Shown here piece by piece: positions 50,309 through 59,901 of a DNA stretch of 64,000 bases. The DNA lies in the NCBI RefSeq assembly GCF_019008365.1, contig NZ_JAHHUL010000001.1, forward strand, positions 1-64,000, read 5' to 3'. Made by a program: the position numbers and the translations under genes. This stretch comes from Phosphitispora fastidiosa (GTDB taxonomy: Bacteria > Bacillota > Thermincolia > Thermincolales > UBA2595). Below the pieces are notes generated by a model. The model was not told where the DNA came from and did no database searches. It was given only the letters and a program-made list of their open reading frames with translations. The first letter of the stretch is position 1; each line of letters begins with the position of its first letter.

Positions 50309-51733
50309 TTATTCAGGTATGTCCGGCGAATATGCCATTGAAAGCCCCAAGCCTTTAGCAATAAGTTCATCCAGGGCAAATAGGTCATCCTTATTAACCT
50401 GGGCGGCAGATGTCTTCCCCAATGCCCGGACGCCCTCTACAAGTTCTTCCTTACAAGATTTAAGATACTTTGCCAGACTTTGGGCTCCTGATGCCACATC
50501 AAAATCAACGGCATATTTTCCATCATACCAGACGATTTGAGTTGGCGGCTCGAAAGGCAAAGCCTTTAATACCTGGGTATGTGACATCGCAAACAAAGAA
50601 ATGCCGCCAATATATGCGGCGTCTGCACCTAAGGCCAGTACCTTCAGGATATCTCCAGGGGTTTGTATTTTCCCTGATGCAATTAATGACACTTTGTTAC
50701 TTAACCCATTTTTTCGTAAAAATTCTGCAGCCCGGTTAACGGCAAATACGGTGGGTACTCCGAAGTCGTCCTGCAAGATTGGAGCCGAGCCCTTGGTAGC
50801 TGCTTCAGCGCCGTCTATTGTAACGAAATCAATACCACCGTTAACCAGCCACCTGAGATCGCTTTCAAGATGCTTACCGGCGCCTATCTTGGCGCCAATA
50901 GGAATATCACCGGCAATACTTTTCAGCTTGCGGACAAGCCGGGGGATTTCAGATGGGTGTTCAATTTCGGCATGACGTGCATGGAGCACAGCATCTTTGC
51001 CCAATCCCACTCCAAATCCTTTTTGCAGCTTCAAATCAAAGAAACCTATGTTGTTTTTGTGACCTGTACCTGCGGTTGCCCCCTGTCCGAACTGGATTTC
51101 TACAGCATCTGCCTGTCGAATAGTTTTATCGGATTTATTCCAGCTGCCCCGGTTATACTGTAAAATAAGTTTTTTGGCTGCCTTTCTTTCACTGGGGAGA
51201 AACGGTCCTTCTCCGGTGTTGGTTGCGGTTCCTGCCATGCCGGCTCCTTTAGCAAGAGCGATTTTAGCTTTTTCCGACAGTGCCGCGCCATACGCCATCC
51301 CGGCTATCATAACAGGAATATCGATTATCAGGGGTCTCTTACAAGCCTTACCGATGTGAACCTTTGTATTCACCGGAGTTTCCAGTGGAGTCGGCATTGT
51401 ATGGAGCTGGCTGATATTAAACATTACCTGCTCAAGACCGGGAAACTTTTTTGGAGTACCCAGAGGACGTTTAATAACTTTACCTTCCTGTGCCCGCAGG
51501 TTCGTTTCGGCAATCACCTGAGGCGTATACTTTGTTGTTGCTGAAAACAGCTCCCACAAGTTCTCATCATATAAATCAGTCATAATCGTTTTAGCGGCAT
51601 CTGTTATCACATCCCTGAAGATTAACCTGCCCAGCAATTTTACAGCCTGATAGCCCAGGATCGATCCCAGGGAGTAGATTAATAACCTGTCAGATAACTT
51701 GCTGTTCATCCTGTCAAACATCCTGTCCAACAT
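50309..51733 (-). CDS. FMN-binding glutamate synthase-like protein
   Basis: 474 residues of the GltB central/FMN domain (archaeal GltS type). Visible: IDIPVMIAGMAYGAALSEKA, TNTGEGPFLPSERKAA, QFGQGATAGTGHKNN, DFVTIDGAEAATKGSAPILQ, IASGKIQTPGDILKVLALGADAAYIG. The usual FeS cysteines at the end of this domain are not evident, and no amidotransferase subunit is near, so its reaction may differ from glutamate synthesis. Cotranscribed with the ferritin-like gene. Confidence 0.85.
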   Translation of the reverse strand: MLDRMFDRMNSKLSDRLLIYSLGSILGYQAVKLLGRLIFRDVITDAAKTIMTDLYDENLWELFSATTKYTPQVIAETNLRAQEGKVIKRPLGTPKKFPGLEQVMFNISQLHTMPTPLETPVNTKVHIGKACKRPLIIDIPVMIAGMAYGAALSEKAKIALAKGAGMAGTATNTGEGPFLPSERKAAKKLILQYNRGSWNKSDKTIRQADAVEIQFGQGATAGTGHKNNIGFFDLKLQKGFGVGLGKDAVLHARHAEIEHPSEIPRLVRKLKSIAGDIPIGAKIGAGKHLESDLRWLVNGGIDFVTIDGAEAATKGSAPILQDDFGVPTVFAVNRAAEFLRKNGLSNKVSLIASGKIQTPGDILKVLALGADAAYIGGISLFAMSHTQVLKALPFEPPTQIVWYDGKYAVDFDVASGAQSLAKYLKSCKEELVEGVRALGKTSAAQVNKDDLFALDELIAKGLGLSMAYSPDIPE

Positions 51734-51824
51734 CCCTTTCCAATGTTTCCATGATTAACTTTCCCTTAATTGTATCCTTTTATTTAAATCCGGACCATTG
51801 GCGGAGGTTTTTGTTTCATCACCA

Positions 51825-51868
51825 TAAAAAGGGAGCGCCCATAAGTTAGGTACTTATGTGACACTCCC
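51825..51868 (-). terminator. Terminator of the CorC-type gene
   Basis: GGGAG/CTCCC outer stem with an inner CATAAGT/ACTTATG stem, followed on the minus strand by TTTTT. A second hairpin AGCGG/CCGCT at 51874-51891 with a plus-strand T-run sits beside it. Confidence 0.8.
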
Positions 51869-51905
51869 ATGCAAGCGGCAGTTGAACCGCTCTTTTTTTA
51901 TTTGT

Positions 51906-53198
51906 TCATTGTGTTTTTTTAATTATCTTTACTTTTAATATTCTTGAGCCCACTACCTCTGCGGCCTGGAATATATAGCCATCAAATGAAACCTCGTCAC
52001 CATTTCTGGGTTTCCGGCTTATTTGGGTGAAAACATACCCCCCAATGGTTGTGATGCCTTCCTCGTCAATCTCAACACCGAGAATTTCTGAGATATCCTC
52101 CAGCAGTACCCGCCCATTGACCTCATAATCCGTTTCATTAACCTTTTTTATATGAGGCTGTTCCCGGTCAAATTCATCATATATTTCCCCAACCAGTTCC
52201 TCTAACAGGTCTTCAATTGTTACCAAACCCGCAGTACCACCGAACTCGTCCGCAACTACCGCCATATGAGTCCGCTGGCTGCGCATCTTTTGCACCAGGT
52301 GGGAAATAGGTACCCCTTCGGGAACGATTAGAATATCACGCTTTAATTGGGAAATATCCTTTACCGGATTGTCTCTGATTGAGATCATATCCCTGACATG
52401 TATCATCCCGATGACATTATCCTTATCATCATCACATAGCGGATATCTGGTATGCCCGTATTCTTTGATCACATTCAATGCCTCATCAATTGTATCCTGA
52501 ATATAAAGGCAAATCATGTCCTGTCTTGGAACCATGACTTCGCCGGCTATCCGGTCGGAGAATTCAAATACATTATCCAGTAGAGTGCTTTCCATTTTGT
52601 CCAGGAATCCATGACGCTCACTGGCATCTACCAGCATACGCAGTTCTTCTTCAGTATGGGCAAGGTCTGCTTCGTTTGCCGGCGCTATGCCAAATAACCG
52701 CAGTATGGAGTTGGCCAAGCCGTTAAGCAGAAAAATAACCGGATAAAAAATGCGGTAGAATGTCTTCAACATACCGGCAGTTGCCAGAGCAGTTTTTTCG
52801 GCGCTCTGTATTGCCAGTGATTTTGGCACCAGTTCACCCAGGACAATGTGGAGGAAGGTTATCATTAAAAAGGCAATAATCAAAGCAACAGTATGTGTAT
52901 AAACAGGTGACCAGCCAATTGTATTGGAAAACAAGGGTTCCAGCAGTGAGGCAATGGCAGGTTCACCCAGCCAGCCCAATCCCAGGGAGGCGAGCGTGAT
53001 TCCCAACTGGCAGGCAGATAGATAAGCATCCAGCTTGGAAGTTACATCAAGAGCGACAGCGGCTTTTTTAGAACCATTTTCCTCAAGTTCTGCCAGGCGG
53101 GTCTTCCTCACTTTAACCAGAGAAAACTCTGCAGCCACAAAGAATCCGTTTAAAACTACCAGGAATAATGCCACCAATATCTTAAACAAACTCCACAT
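51906..53198 (-). CDS. CNNM/CorC-family membrane transporter (HlyC/CorC, TlyC-like)
   Basis: 430 residues. An N-terminal CNNM (DUF21) domain with three to four membrane segments (AEFSLVKVRKTRLAEL, then LGITLASLGLGWLGEPA), a CBS pair (EVMVPRQDMICLYIQDTIDEAL and HVRDMISIRDNP) and a C-terminal CorC_HlyC domain (MAVVADEFGGTAGLVTIEDLLEELVGEIYDE). The family exports Mg or other cations; not a true haemolysin. Confidence 0.92.
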   Translation of the reverse strand: MWSLFKILVALFLVVLNGFFVAAEFSLVKVRKTRLAELEENGSKKAAVALDVTSKLDAYLSACQLGITLASLGLGWLGEPAIASLLEPLFSNTIGWSPVYTHTVALIIAFLMITFLHIVLGELVPKSLAIQSAEKTALATAGMLKTFYRIFYPVIFLLNGLANSILRLFGIAPANEADLAHTEEELRMLVDASERHGFLDKMESTLLDNVFEFSDRIAGEVMVPRQDMICLYIQDTIDEALNVIKEYGHTRYPLCDDDKDNVIGMIHVRDMISIRDNPVKDISQLKRDILIVPEGVPISHLVQKMRSQRTHMAVVADEFGGTAGLVTIEDLLEELVGEIYDEFDREQPHIKKVNETDYEVNGRVLLEDISEILGVEIDEEGITTIGGYVFTQISRKPRNGDEVSFDGYIFQAAEVVGSRILKVKIIKKTQ

Positions 53199-53240
53199 AA
53201 AGCTTTCGATGGGAAAACATCTCCTTTTAAGATTTTTTAA

Positions 53241-53580
53241 TTAATCAATAGGTTCATTGAACATAATCATCAATGCCTGCAGAACCAGTACACTCTTATT
53301 TATGATATCGGCTGAAACCACCCTGACCTGTTCATCTGACCCGCAGAGACGGATAGCAGGATAAAGTCCGGCTACTTCTTTTTGTAAATTGTCCAAATAC
53401 CGCCGAATATTTGCAGTTTTTTCAAATAAATCGCTGCTTTTATTTTCTTTAAATAGTTCACAGATTTCATGCAGGGAATAGTGCTGCTTCATTAATTATG
53501 CCCATTTGTGTGTAATAATCTACGGTACGGGAGCTTACGCCGGCTAACCGGGCCAGTTCACCGATCCGGAGGAATTTTAC
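53241..53580 (-). pseudogene. MerR-family regulator, disrupted
   Basis: From 53580 the minus strand reads VKFLRIGELARLAGVSSRTV then DYYTQMGIINE, a MerR helix-turn-helix start, but no start codon is in place (GTA where GTG is expected) and the frame then leads to a TGA at 53469-53467. The rest of the protein continues in another frame as an 83-residue stretch from 53492 (QHYSLHEICELFKENKSSDL ...). The shift lies at the usual R..YR.YS position. Probably inactivated by frameshift or short deletion. Confidence 0.65.
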
Positions 53581-53849
53581 AGCGTCCCCAAATAAACCAA
53601 CCCCTTTATGGATAATGACAAGTTGTTCTGCTTAGCATGAATATACAGTAGCGCGTTATGTTAGTCAATACTATAATTATCACTTTGGTTTAAGCCCTGT
53701 TCTCAATCAAAAACTGCCCGAAATTTGTGATCATGTAACCGGTATACTGCAGCTGGTTGTTGAGTAGTTTTACCAAGCTGATAATGGCTTCTGGATAAAT
53801 GCTGAAATTCGTTATATAATAATGATAAAAGCATAAAAAGGAGTCATAA

Positions 53850-54710
53850 ATGCCTAATAAAAGCAAAATAGTCCTGAGAACAATCAAAAGGTACGTTTTT
53901 CTGCTGATTGGTGCAGTATTTACTTCTATAGGATTAGAAATATTCCTTGTCCCAAATAATATAATTGACGGTGGAGTGGTAGGTATATCAATTATCTCCA
54001 GTCATCTCACCAAACTTCCGTTAGGTTTATTCATTTTCATCTTAAATCTGCCGTTTTTGGCGATAGGATACAAACAGATAGGTAAAACTTTTGTATGGTC
54101 AACCTTATTTGCAGTTACGGCATTATCAATAGGTGTAACTGTTCTTCACCCTATCCCTGGCTTAACAAAAGATGTTTTACTGGCATCTGTTTTCGGAGGG
54201 ATTACTATAGGCATCGGTGTCGGACTAATCATCCGTTATGGAGGATCCCTTGACGGTACGGAAATTGTAGCCATTATCCTGGACAAGAGAACAGGGTTTT
54301 CCATCGGTGAAATTGTTATGTTCTTTAACCTCTTTATCTTATCAAGCGCCGGTTTAGTCTTCGGTTGGGATAAAGCAATGTATTCACTTATAGCGTATTT
54401 CATTGCTTTTAAGGTCATTGATGTGACTGTGGAAGGTCTGGAGGAATCAAAATCTGTTATAATTGTATCTGACCAGCCCGAAGAAATAGCAGAAGTACTT
54501 ATGGCAAGATTGGGCCGTGGAGTTACCATCCTTCAGGGGAAAGGCGCTTACACAGGGATATTTAAGGGTGTATTGTACTGTGTGGTAACCAGGCTGGAGA
54601 TTGCCAAGCTGAAGTCGATTATAGAGGAAAAGGATCCAAATGCTTTTGTGACCTTTAGTGATGTTCACGAAGTTATGGGTGGCAGGTTTAAAAAGAGAGC
54701 GATTCACTAA
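53850..54710 (+). CDS. YitT-family membrane protein
   Basis: 286 residues. Five to six membrane segments (VFLLIGAVFTSIGLEIFLVP, then GGVVGISIISSHL, GGITIGIGVGLIIRYGGSLDGTEI) and a C-terminal DUF2179 domain (GRGVTILQGKGAYTGIFKGVLYCVVTRLEIAKLKSII). Function unknown in detail. ATG behind AAAGGAG. The stretch 53581-53849 holds no gene. Confidence 0.88.
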   Translation: MPNKSKIVLRTIKRYVFLLIGAVFTSIGLEIFLVPNNIIDGGVVGISIISSHLTKLPLGLFIFILNLPFLAIGYKQIGKTFVWSTLFAVTALSIGVTVLHPIPGLTKDVLLASVFGGITIGIGVGLIIRYGGSLDGTEIVAIILDKRTGFSIGEIVMFFNLFILSSAGLVFGWDKAMYSLIAYFIAFKVIDVTVEGLEESKSVIIVSDQPEEIAEVLMARLGRGVTILQGKGAYTGIFKGVLYCVVTRLEIAKLKSIIEEKDPNAFVTFSDVHEVMGGRFKKRAIH

Positions 54711-54717
54711 ATTTGTG

Positions 54718-54741
54718 AAACCCACCTGGTGGGTTTTTTTT
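54718..54741 (+). terminator. Rho-independent terminator
   Basis: AAACCCAC-CTG-GTGGGTTT followed by TTTTTT; 8-bp stem. Confidence 0.9.
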
Positions 54742-54853
54742 ATGCCGTCAAACTTTGATATGTTGTTCTGAAATTGGTTATCATAACATAAACGTTCACT
54801 TCAAGGAAGAATCATAATACCAATACTCATACTATCTATAGGAGGCTAGAATT

Positions 54854-56371
54854 TTGTTTTTCGATAAATTCCTGAAAGCGTCAAAAAAAGTAGTTGCTTC
54901 CGAAAAAAAGAGTTCAAGTACTGTCCGTTATAGAGAAATAAACAAAAGCCTGGAAGAAAACTTAGAAAACATCCTGAAGTCTACCGGCAGTCCTGATGAC
55001 CTTTTTATCCACCGGGTAGAGGACGGTGTTAAAATCTTTGCTGTTGCCGTGTATTTCGACACCTTGGTGGATAGCAATCTTCTTGGTCAGCACATCATCG
55101 AACCATTGAACAAGTTCATTCAGGGAAATACAGGGACACTTACCGAAAAACAAGTCAAATTCTTGCTTTCAGCATCAAAATTAATTGAAGTAAATGATCT
55201 TCATAATGCAATTGACAGATTACTTTCAGGATTTGCCCTTGTTTTGGTTGCCAATTCTAAAAGTATTTTTGCAGTGTCCCTGCCCGGGTTTGCCCGCCGG
55301 TCCATAGAGGACGCCCAGACAGAGAGAGCAGTTAAAGGCCCGCGGGAAGGTTTTAACGAGACCATTACTGATAATATCGGCTTGATTAGAAGATATATCA
55401 AAGACCCTAATCTGAGGCTGGAAAAGAAAAAAATCGGGGAAAGGACCAAAACCGAAATAGCCGTAGTTTATCTCAACGATGTTGCTAACCCTGACATTGT
55501 CAAGGAAGTCCATAAACGGCTTGAGCAGATAAAGATTGATGGTATCCTCGAAAGCGGTTACATAGCTGAGTTGATTACCGACCGGCGGTTGACACCCTTT
55601 CCCCTGGTGCAGGAAACGGAGAGACCGGATAAGGTTGCTTCAGCCATATTGGAGGGAAGAGTTGCCATCATGGTTGACCGTTCTAACTTCAATATAATTG
55701 TACCGGTAACCTCCAACGAGTTTTACCAGACCCAGGAAGATTTTTATTCTAACTGGATTACAGGAACCATAATCAGACTGATAAAGGCAGCGGGCACGAT
55801 TTTTGCTGTGACACTACCGGGTTTTTATATTTCGATGATTTCAGTCAATCCAGAGTTGCTGCCTCCTTCGGTCGTACAATTGGAAGCGTCTGCCCGGACT
55901 CAGATGCCATTTCCGGCGGTTTTTGAAATGATCACAACTCTGTTTGCATATGAAATTCTAAGAGAAGCCAGTGTGCGATATACTACAAACATGAATATGA
56001 TCGTGGGGGTTGGCGGCGGCATCGTCATGGGTTTAGCGGCTATCAATGCCGGTGTTGTTTCCGGCATAACTGTTGCTCTTGCAGCATTTTGCGTCCTGGC
56101 TACCTTTACGACTTCTAATCCAGCCAAAGAGCAGGCGTGGCGATGGATCCGGTACATCCTGTTTTTTGCCGGCGCCATTTTTGGATTTATGGGAGTAATA
56201 GCGACAGGAGTTATAGTTTTGGCGCATATGGCAGGGCTAAAGTCATTCGGAGTATCATATCTGGCGCCATGGGCGCCGCCCCTGATGGTTGATAGCCGAT
56301 GCTCCGGTGAGACTTCCTTGGTGGCTGAGCTACAGGCGACCGCCGACATATCGCCCGCAGCAGGAAGATAG
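54854..56371 (+). CDS. Spore germination receptor subunit A
   Basis: 505 residues, TTG start after TAGGAGG. GerA family: soluble N-terminal half (SPDDLFIHRVEDGVKIFAVA), then DRSNFNIIVPVTSNEFYQ, four to five membrane segments (SNWITGTIIRLIKAAGTIFA ... GVGGGIVMGLAAINAG) and the PWAPP-type end. The A subunits oligomerise as a germinant-gated ion channel in the spore inner membrane. First gene of a gerA-B-C-C' operon. Confidence 0.94.
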   Translation: MFFDKFLKASKKVVASEKKSSSTVRYREINKSLEENLENILKSTGSPDDLFIHRVEDGVKIFAVAVYFDTLVDSNLLGQHIIEPLNKFIQGNTGTLTEKQVKFLLSASKLIEVNDLHNAIDRLLSGFALVLVANSKSIFAVSLPGFARRSIEDAQTERAVKGPREGFNETITDNIGLIRRYIKDPNLRLEKKKIGERTKTEIAVVYLNDVANPDIVKEVHKRLEQIKIDGILESGYIAELITDRRLTPFPLVQETERPDKVASAILEGRVAIMVDRSNFNIIVPVTSNEFYQTQEDFYSNWITGTIIRLIKAAGTIFAVTLPGFYISMISVNPELLPPSVVQLEASARTQMPFPAVFEMITTLFAYEILREASVRYTTNMNMIVGVGGGIVMGLAAINAGVVSGITVALAAFCVLATFTTSNPAKEQAWRWIRYILFFAGAIFGFMGVIATGVIVLAHMAGLKSFGVSYLAPWAPPLMVDSRCSGETSLVAELQATADISPAAGR

Positions 56372-56404
56372 GCTGGGAGAAACCGAAGGGGAGGACGAGG
56401 CATA

Positions 56405-57502
56405 ATGTTAAAAGAGAAAACAGGGATTGGTCCCGGACTTTTGTTCATGGTAATGTATATCAGTATGTTCAGTTATGGCGTAATGCATCCAATATCTGTG
56501 GCTGCAAAATATATGGGCAATAACGGTTACTGGGGATTTTTGATGGCTTTTATCATATCGATTCCGGTAATAGCCTTAATAACCTTGTTAGGAAAACGTT
56601 TTCCCAAAAAGTCTGTGATACAATATCTGCCGGAAGTTTTTGGTACTTTTACGGGGAAGTTCCTGGGTTTAATTTATCTTGGATTTATCATGGTGTTAAT
56701 GATTTGGGCCAGCAGAGCCATTTCGGAAGAAATCAGTGTTTATTTTCTCAGCAGGACACCGATGTGGGTATCAATTTTTGTTTTCCTGGGAGTTGCTGCT
56801 TATATAGCTCACCAGGGTATTGAAGGGCTCACCAGGCTGGCGGCATTCATTTTTCCGGTAACCTTTCTTTTTGGTATATTGGCGATATTGTTTTCTTTTC
56901 AAAACTTTCAACTGGATAATATCCGACCAATCTTTTTAATCGACGGGTTCAAAATACCTTATGGGTCGCTGCATATGTTTTACCCGTTTATTCCGCTGCT
57001 GACAGTATTGATGATTTATCCATACCTGACGGAAAAACAAAAAAGTTTTAAGGTTATAACTGGGGCAACTGCACTGGTTTTTGCCGTTATTTTTTTGGTT
57101 ATTCTTAGTGGAATAGGCAACTACAGCGCTCCAGGGATCTCGCGGTACAGTTGGGCGACTTTAGAACTAACCAGAAAGGCTAACCTGCCTTTTGCGCTGC
57201 AATCCTTTGGGTTGTTTTTTGGGGCGACCTGGTTGAGCCAGGCTTTGGTTGGAACGGGGTTCTTTTACTATATCCTGTCAGAGGGGATGTCCGAGTTGTT
57301 AAAGGTGTTAAATTATAAGTGGTTTACCCTTATTCTTTTTCCCGTTACTTATTTCTTGATTATGCTGCCTTCCGGAGTAATTGATGTGCGTTATATTTTC
57401 CCGTATCTTCGCATTGCCGGTCTTGCTCTGACGCTTGGCCTGCCTTCAGTCATATTGCTTGTGGCGCTGTTAAGAAACCAGGGGTTTAAAAATGTTTCGT
57501 AG
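56405..57502 (+). CDS. Spore germination receptor subunit B (permease-type)
   Basis: 365 residues with ten membrane segments, an amino acid permease-like (APC) GerAB/GerKB protein: GPGLLFMVMYISMFSYGVMH, then SRAISEEISVYFLSRTPMWV, SRYSWATLELTRKANLPF. The B subunit binds the germinant. It overlaps the C gene by 11 nt. Confidence 0.93.
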   Translation: MLKEKTGIGPGLLFMVMYISMFSYGVMHPISVAAKYMGNNGYWGFLMAFIISIPVIALITLLGKRFPKKSVIQYLPEVFGTFTGKFLGLIYLGFIMVLMIWASRAISEEISVYFLSRTPMWVSIFVFLGVAAYIAHQGIEGLTRLAAFIFPVTFLFGILAILFSFQNFQLDNIRPIFLIDGFKIPYGSLHMFYPFIPLLTVLMIYPYLTEKQKSFKVITGATALVFAVIFLVILSGIGNYSAPGISRYSWATLELTRKANLPFALQSFGLFFGATWLSQALVGTGFFYYILSEGMSELLKVLNYKWFTLILFPVTYFLIMLPSGVIDVRYIFPYLRIAGLALTLGLPSVILLVALLRNQGFKNVS

Positions 57503-58607
57503 AGTTTTAGCGCTTATCGTTATTACATTGCTGGTTCCGTTACTGGTTGGGTGTTGGGACGTCCAAGAAGTGAACCGCAGGGGAATCGCAAACGCAGTAT
57601 TTTTTGGCCTTGGAAACCCCAAGAAGGTTAAAATGGGTATTGCTTTAGTCGTTCCCGGTACGCAGGTGCCGCCCAATGTCGGGACTCTACAGCAGTTTGA
57701 GAAACGTAATTTCGTTTTATCCGGAGAAGGCGATTCAATTGTTGAGGCTTGGGCCCAAATTCAATCCAATGTAGAGAGAGATATTTTCTTCGGCCAAATC
57801 AGGGCTATTGTGCTTTCAGACAAGTTTGCCCGTGAGAATATCAATGACCTTTTAGATTTTATCGGGAGGATACCGCTGGTACCCCCAAAGACAAAGGTTC
57901 TGATTACAAAAACTGACCCTGTAAAACTCTTCGACATGAAAAACAATGCTAATGACCCTATAGGTAACTACGTGGATTTTTTTGCCCAGTCACCGTTTAA
58001 GAGATCATTTGCTATCCCGGTAGACTTGTGGAAGGTTAATTCTATTATTGACAAAAAAGCAGGTGATATTTATATTCCGATGATTGAACAATCACAAAAC
58101 AATTATAAAATAGCGGGCACGGCGGTATTTTCCCGCAACCGTATGGTTGGCGAGTTGTCTATGGATGAGACCCAGACACTTGCCACAATCAGGGGTACAG
58201 ATGTGGGATACCAAACATTCCCCATGGGAGAAAACAATTATAAGGCTTTTAAGAATGTTCGTTCAAAAACTGATATAACGACAAAAGTGTCGTCTGAGGG
58301 AATACTTACTTTTGATGTTAAGTCTAAGATTCAAGGGATATTGGTAGAAAATGTCCCTCACCGGGAAATTCTTCTAAAAGAAAAAAAGGAAATTGAAAAA
58401 CAGGGTGAGATGTTAATTAAAAGAAAAATCGAAAACCTGTTAGCAAAACTACAGGGTTTAGACTCAGACCCGGTAGGTTTTGGCGATAAGGTAAGGATTG
58501 AATATCCCGGACAGTGGAAAAATATTGATTGGTACAAGGTCTATCCCGGGGCAAAATTTAATGTTGAGACAAAATTCACAATAAAAGAGACTGGATTATT
58601 CAGGTAA
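57492..58607 (+). CDS. Spore germination receptor subunit C, copy 1
   Basis: 371 residues, lipoprotein (lipobox LLVGC, Cys21; then WDVQEVNRRGIANAVFF), Ger(x)C family domain through the whole length. The C subunit is a lipid-anchored protein on the outside of the inner spore membrane. Followed 20 nt later by a close paralogue of equal length. Confidence 0.93.
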   Translation: MFRRVLALIVITLLVPLLVGCWDVQEVNRRGIANAVFFGLGNPKKVKMGIALVVPGTQVPPNVGTLQQFEKRNFVLSGEGDSIVEAWAQIQSNVERDIFFGQIRAIVLSDKFARENINDLLDFIGRIPLVPPKTKVLITKTDPVKLFDMKNNANDPIGNYVDFFAQSPFKRSFAIPVDLWKVNSIIDKKAGDIYIPMIEQSQNNYKIAGTAVFSRNRMVGELSMDETQTLATIRGTDVGYQTFPMGENNYKAFKNVRSKTDITTKVSSEGILTFDVKSKIQGILVENVPHREILLKEKKEIEKQGEMLIKRKIENLLAKLQGLDSDPVGFGDKVRIEYPGQWKNIDWYKVYPGAKFNVETKFTIKETGLFR

Positions 58608-58627
58608 GGAAATAAGGTGGCCTAAAA

Positions 58628-59743
58628 ATGTTGCGTAAAAATATATTTTTGGTTGTTATATTATTTATCATGCCCTTTTTAACAGGATGTTGGGATGTTG
58701 AAGAAATACCCCGGCGGGGAATATCAAATGCCGTGTTTTTTGATACCGGCAATCCCAAAAAATTAAAAATGGGTGTTGCTTTAACTGTTCCCGGTTCTCA
58801 GGTGCCTCCCAATGTTGGGGCAGTTCAGCAATTTGAGAAACGCAATTTCGTTATATCCGGAGAAGGTGACTCATTAGTTGATGCCTGGACCCAAATTCAA
58901 TCCAACACTGAAAGAAATATTTTCTTTGGACAGACCCGGGTAATTGTTATTTCAGACAAGGTGGCCCGTAAGAATATAAATGATCTGTTGGATTTTATCG
59001 GGCGGATTCCATTGGTGCCGCCCAACACAAATGTTCTGATTACAAAAACAGATCCCGCAAAACTTTTCGATATAAAAAATAATGCTAATGACCCTATAGG
59101 CAACTATGTCGATTTTTATTTTCGTTCGCCGTTTAAGAGGTCATTGGCTATCCCCGTGGATTTGTGGAGAGTCTATTCTGTTCTTGATAAAAGAACAGGT
59201 GATTTATATATTCCGATAATTGACCAATCGCAAAATAACTACAAAATAGCCGGCACCGCAGTTTTCTCCCGCAACCGTATGGTTGACGAATTGAGTGTGG
59301 ATGAAACGCAAACCCTTGCTTTGATCAGGGGTACAGATGTAGGATACCAAACAATACCACTCGGGGAAAACAAGTATGCGGCTTTTAAGAATGTTGTTTC
59401 CAAAACCCAAATAACACCTAAATTATCTTCTGACGGAACAATGACTTTTGACGTTAAAGCTAAAATCCATGGGGTTATGGTAGAAAACGTTCCACGCCGC
59501 GAAATTTTACTGAAAGAAAAAAAGGAAATCGAAAGACAGGCTGAGATGTTAACCAAAAGAAAAATCGAAGACCTGATAGTGAAACTACAGGGTTTAGAAT
59601 CAGACCCGGTAGGTTTTGGGGATAAATTACGGATTGCGTATCCCAGTCAGTGGAATAAAATTGACTGGCATCAGGTGTACCCGGCAGCGAAATTTTTTGT
59701 AAATACCAGTTTCACCTTAAAAGAAACAGGATTATTCAGGTAG
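58628..59743 (+). CDS. Spore germination receptor subunit C, copy 2
   Basis: 371 residues, lipobox FLTGC. By eye roughly three quarters identical to the preceding gene, including the block KRNFVISGEGDSLVDAW, RIPLVPPNTNVLITKTDP and NNYKIAGTAVFSRNRM. Equal length and adjacent position show a tandem duplication; both copies are open and kept. Confidence 0.93.
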   Translation: MLRKNIFLVVILFIMPFLTGCWDVEEIPRRGISNAVFFDTGNPKKLKMGVALTVPGSQVPPNVGAVQQFEKRNFVISGEGDSLVDAWTQIQSNTERNIFFGQTRVIVISDKVARKNINDLLDFIGRIPLVPPNTNVLITKTDPAKLFDIKNNANDPIGNYVDFYFRSPFKRSLAIPVDLWRVYSVLDKRTGDLYIPIIDQSQNNYKIAGTAVFSRNRMVDELSVDETQTLALIRGTDVGYQTIPLGENKYAAFKNVVSKTQITPKLSSDGTMTFDVKAKIHGVMVENVPRREILLKEKKEIERQAEMLTKRKIEDLIVKLQGLESDPVGFGDKLRIAYPSQWNKIDWHQVYPAAKFFVNTSFTLKETGLFR

Positions 59744-59787
59744 AACGCAGGAGACTGCGATTTTGTCTCTACTCCCCCAAAAGTTTC

Positions 59788-59812
59788 AAACCCACTATTG
59801 TGGGTTTTTTCC
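59788..59812 (+). terminator. Terminator of the ger operon
   Basis: AAACCCAC-TATT-GTGGGTTT followed by TTTT. Confidence 0.9.
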
Positions 59813-59860
59813 ATTATGACCAAAATTCGACGTTTTCTCCAAAGGATAAATATCTGCATA

Positions 59861-59867
59861 TGTCGAA
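59861..59867 (+). promoter_or_regulatory. Spo0A-type box upstream of the CheB-CheR gene
   Basis: TGTCGAA, perfect, 35 nt before the start. A degenerate inverse copy (TTCGACG) lies at 59826-59832. Confidence 0.4.
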
Positions 59868-59901
59868 TCACAAACTACATATGATTTAAACAAGAAATTT
59901 A

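Noticed and set aside
53690-53887. 65-aa minus-strand frame before yitT
   Set aside because: It covers the yitT ribosome binding site and start and has no motif of its own.
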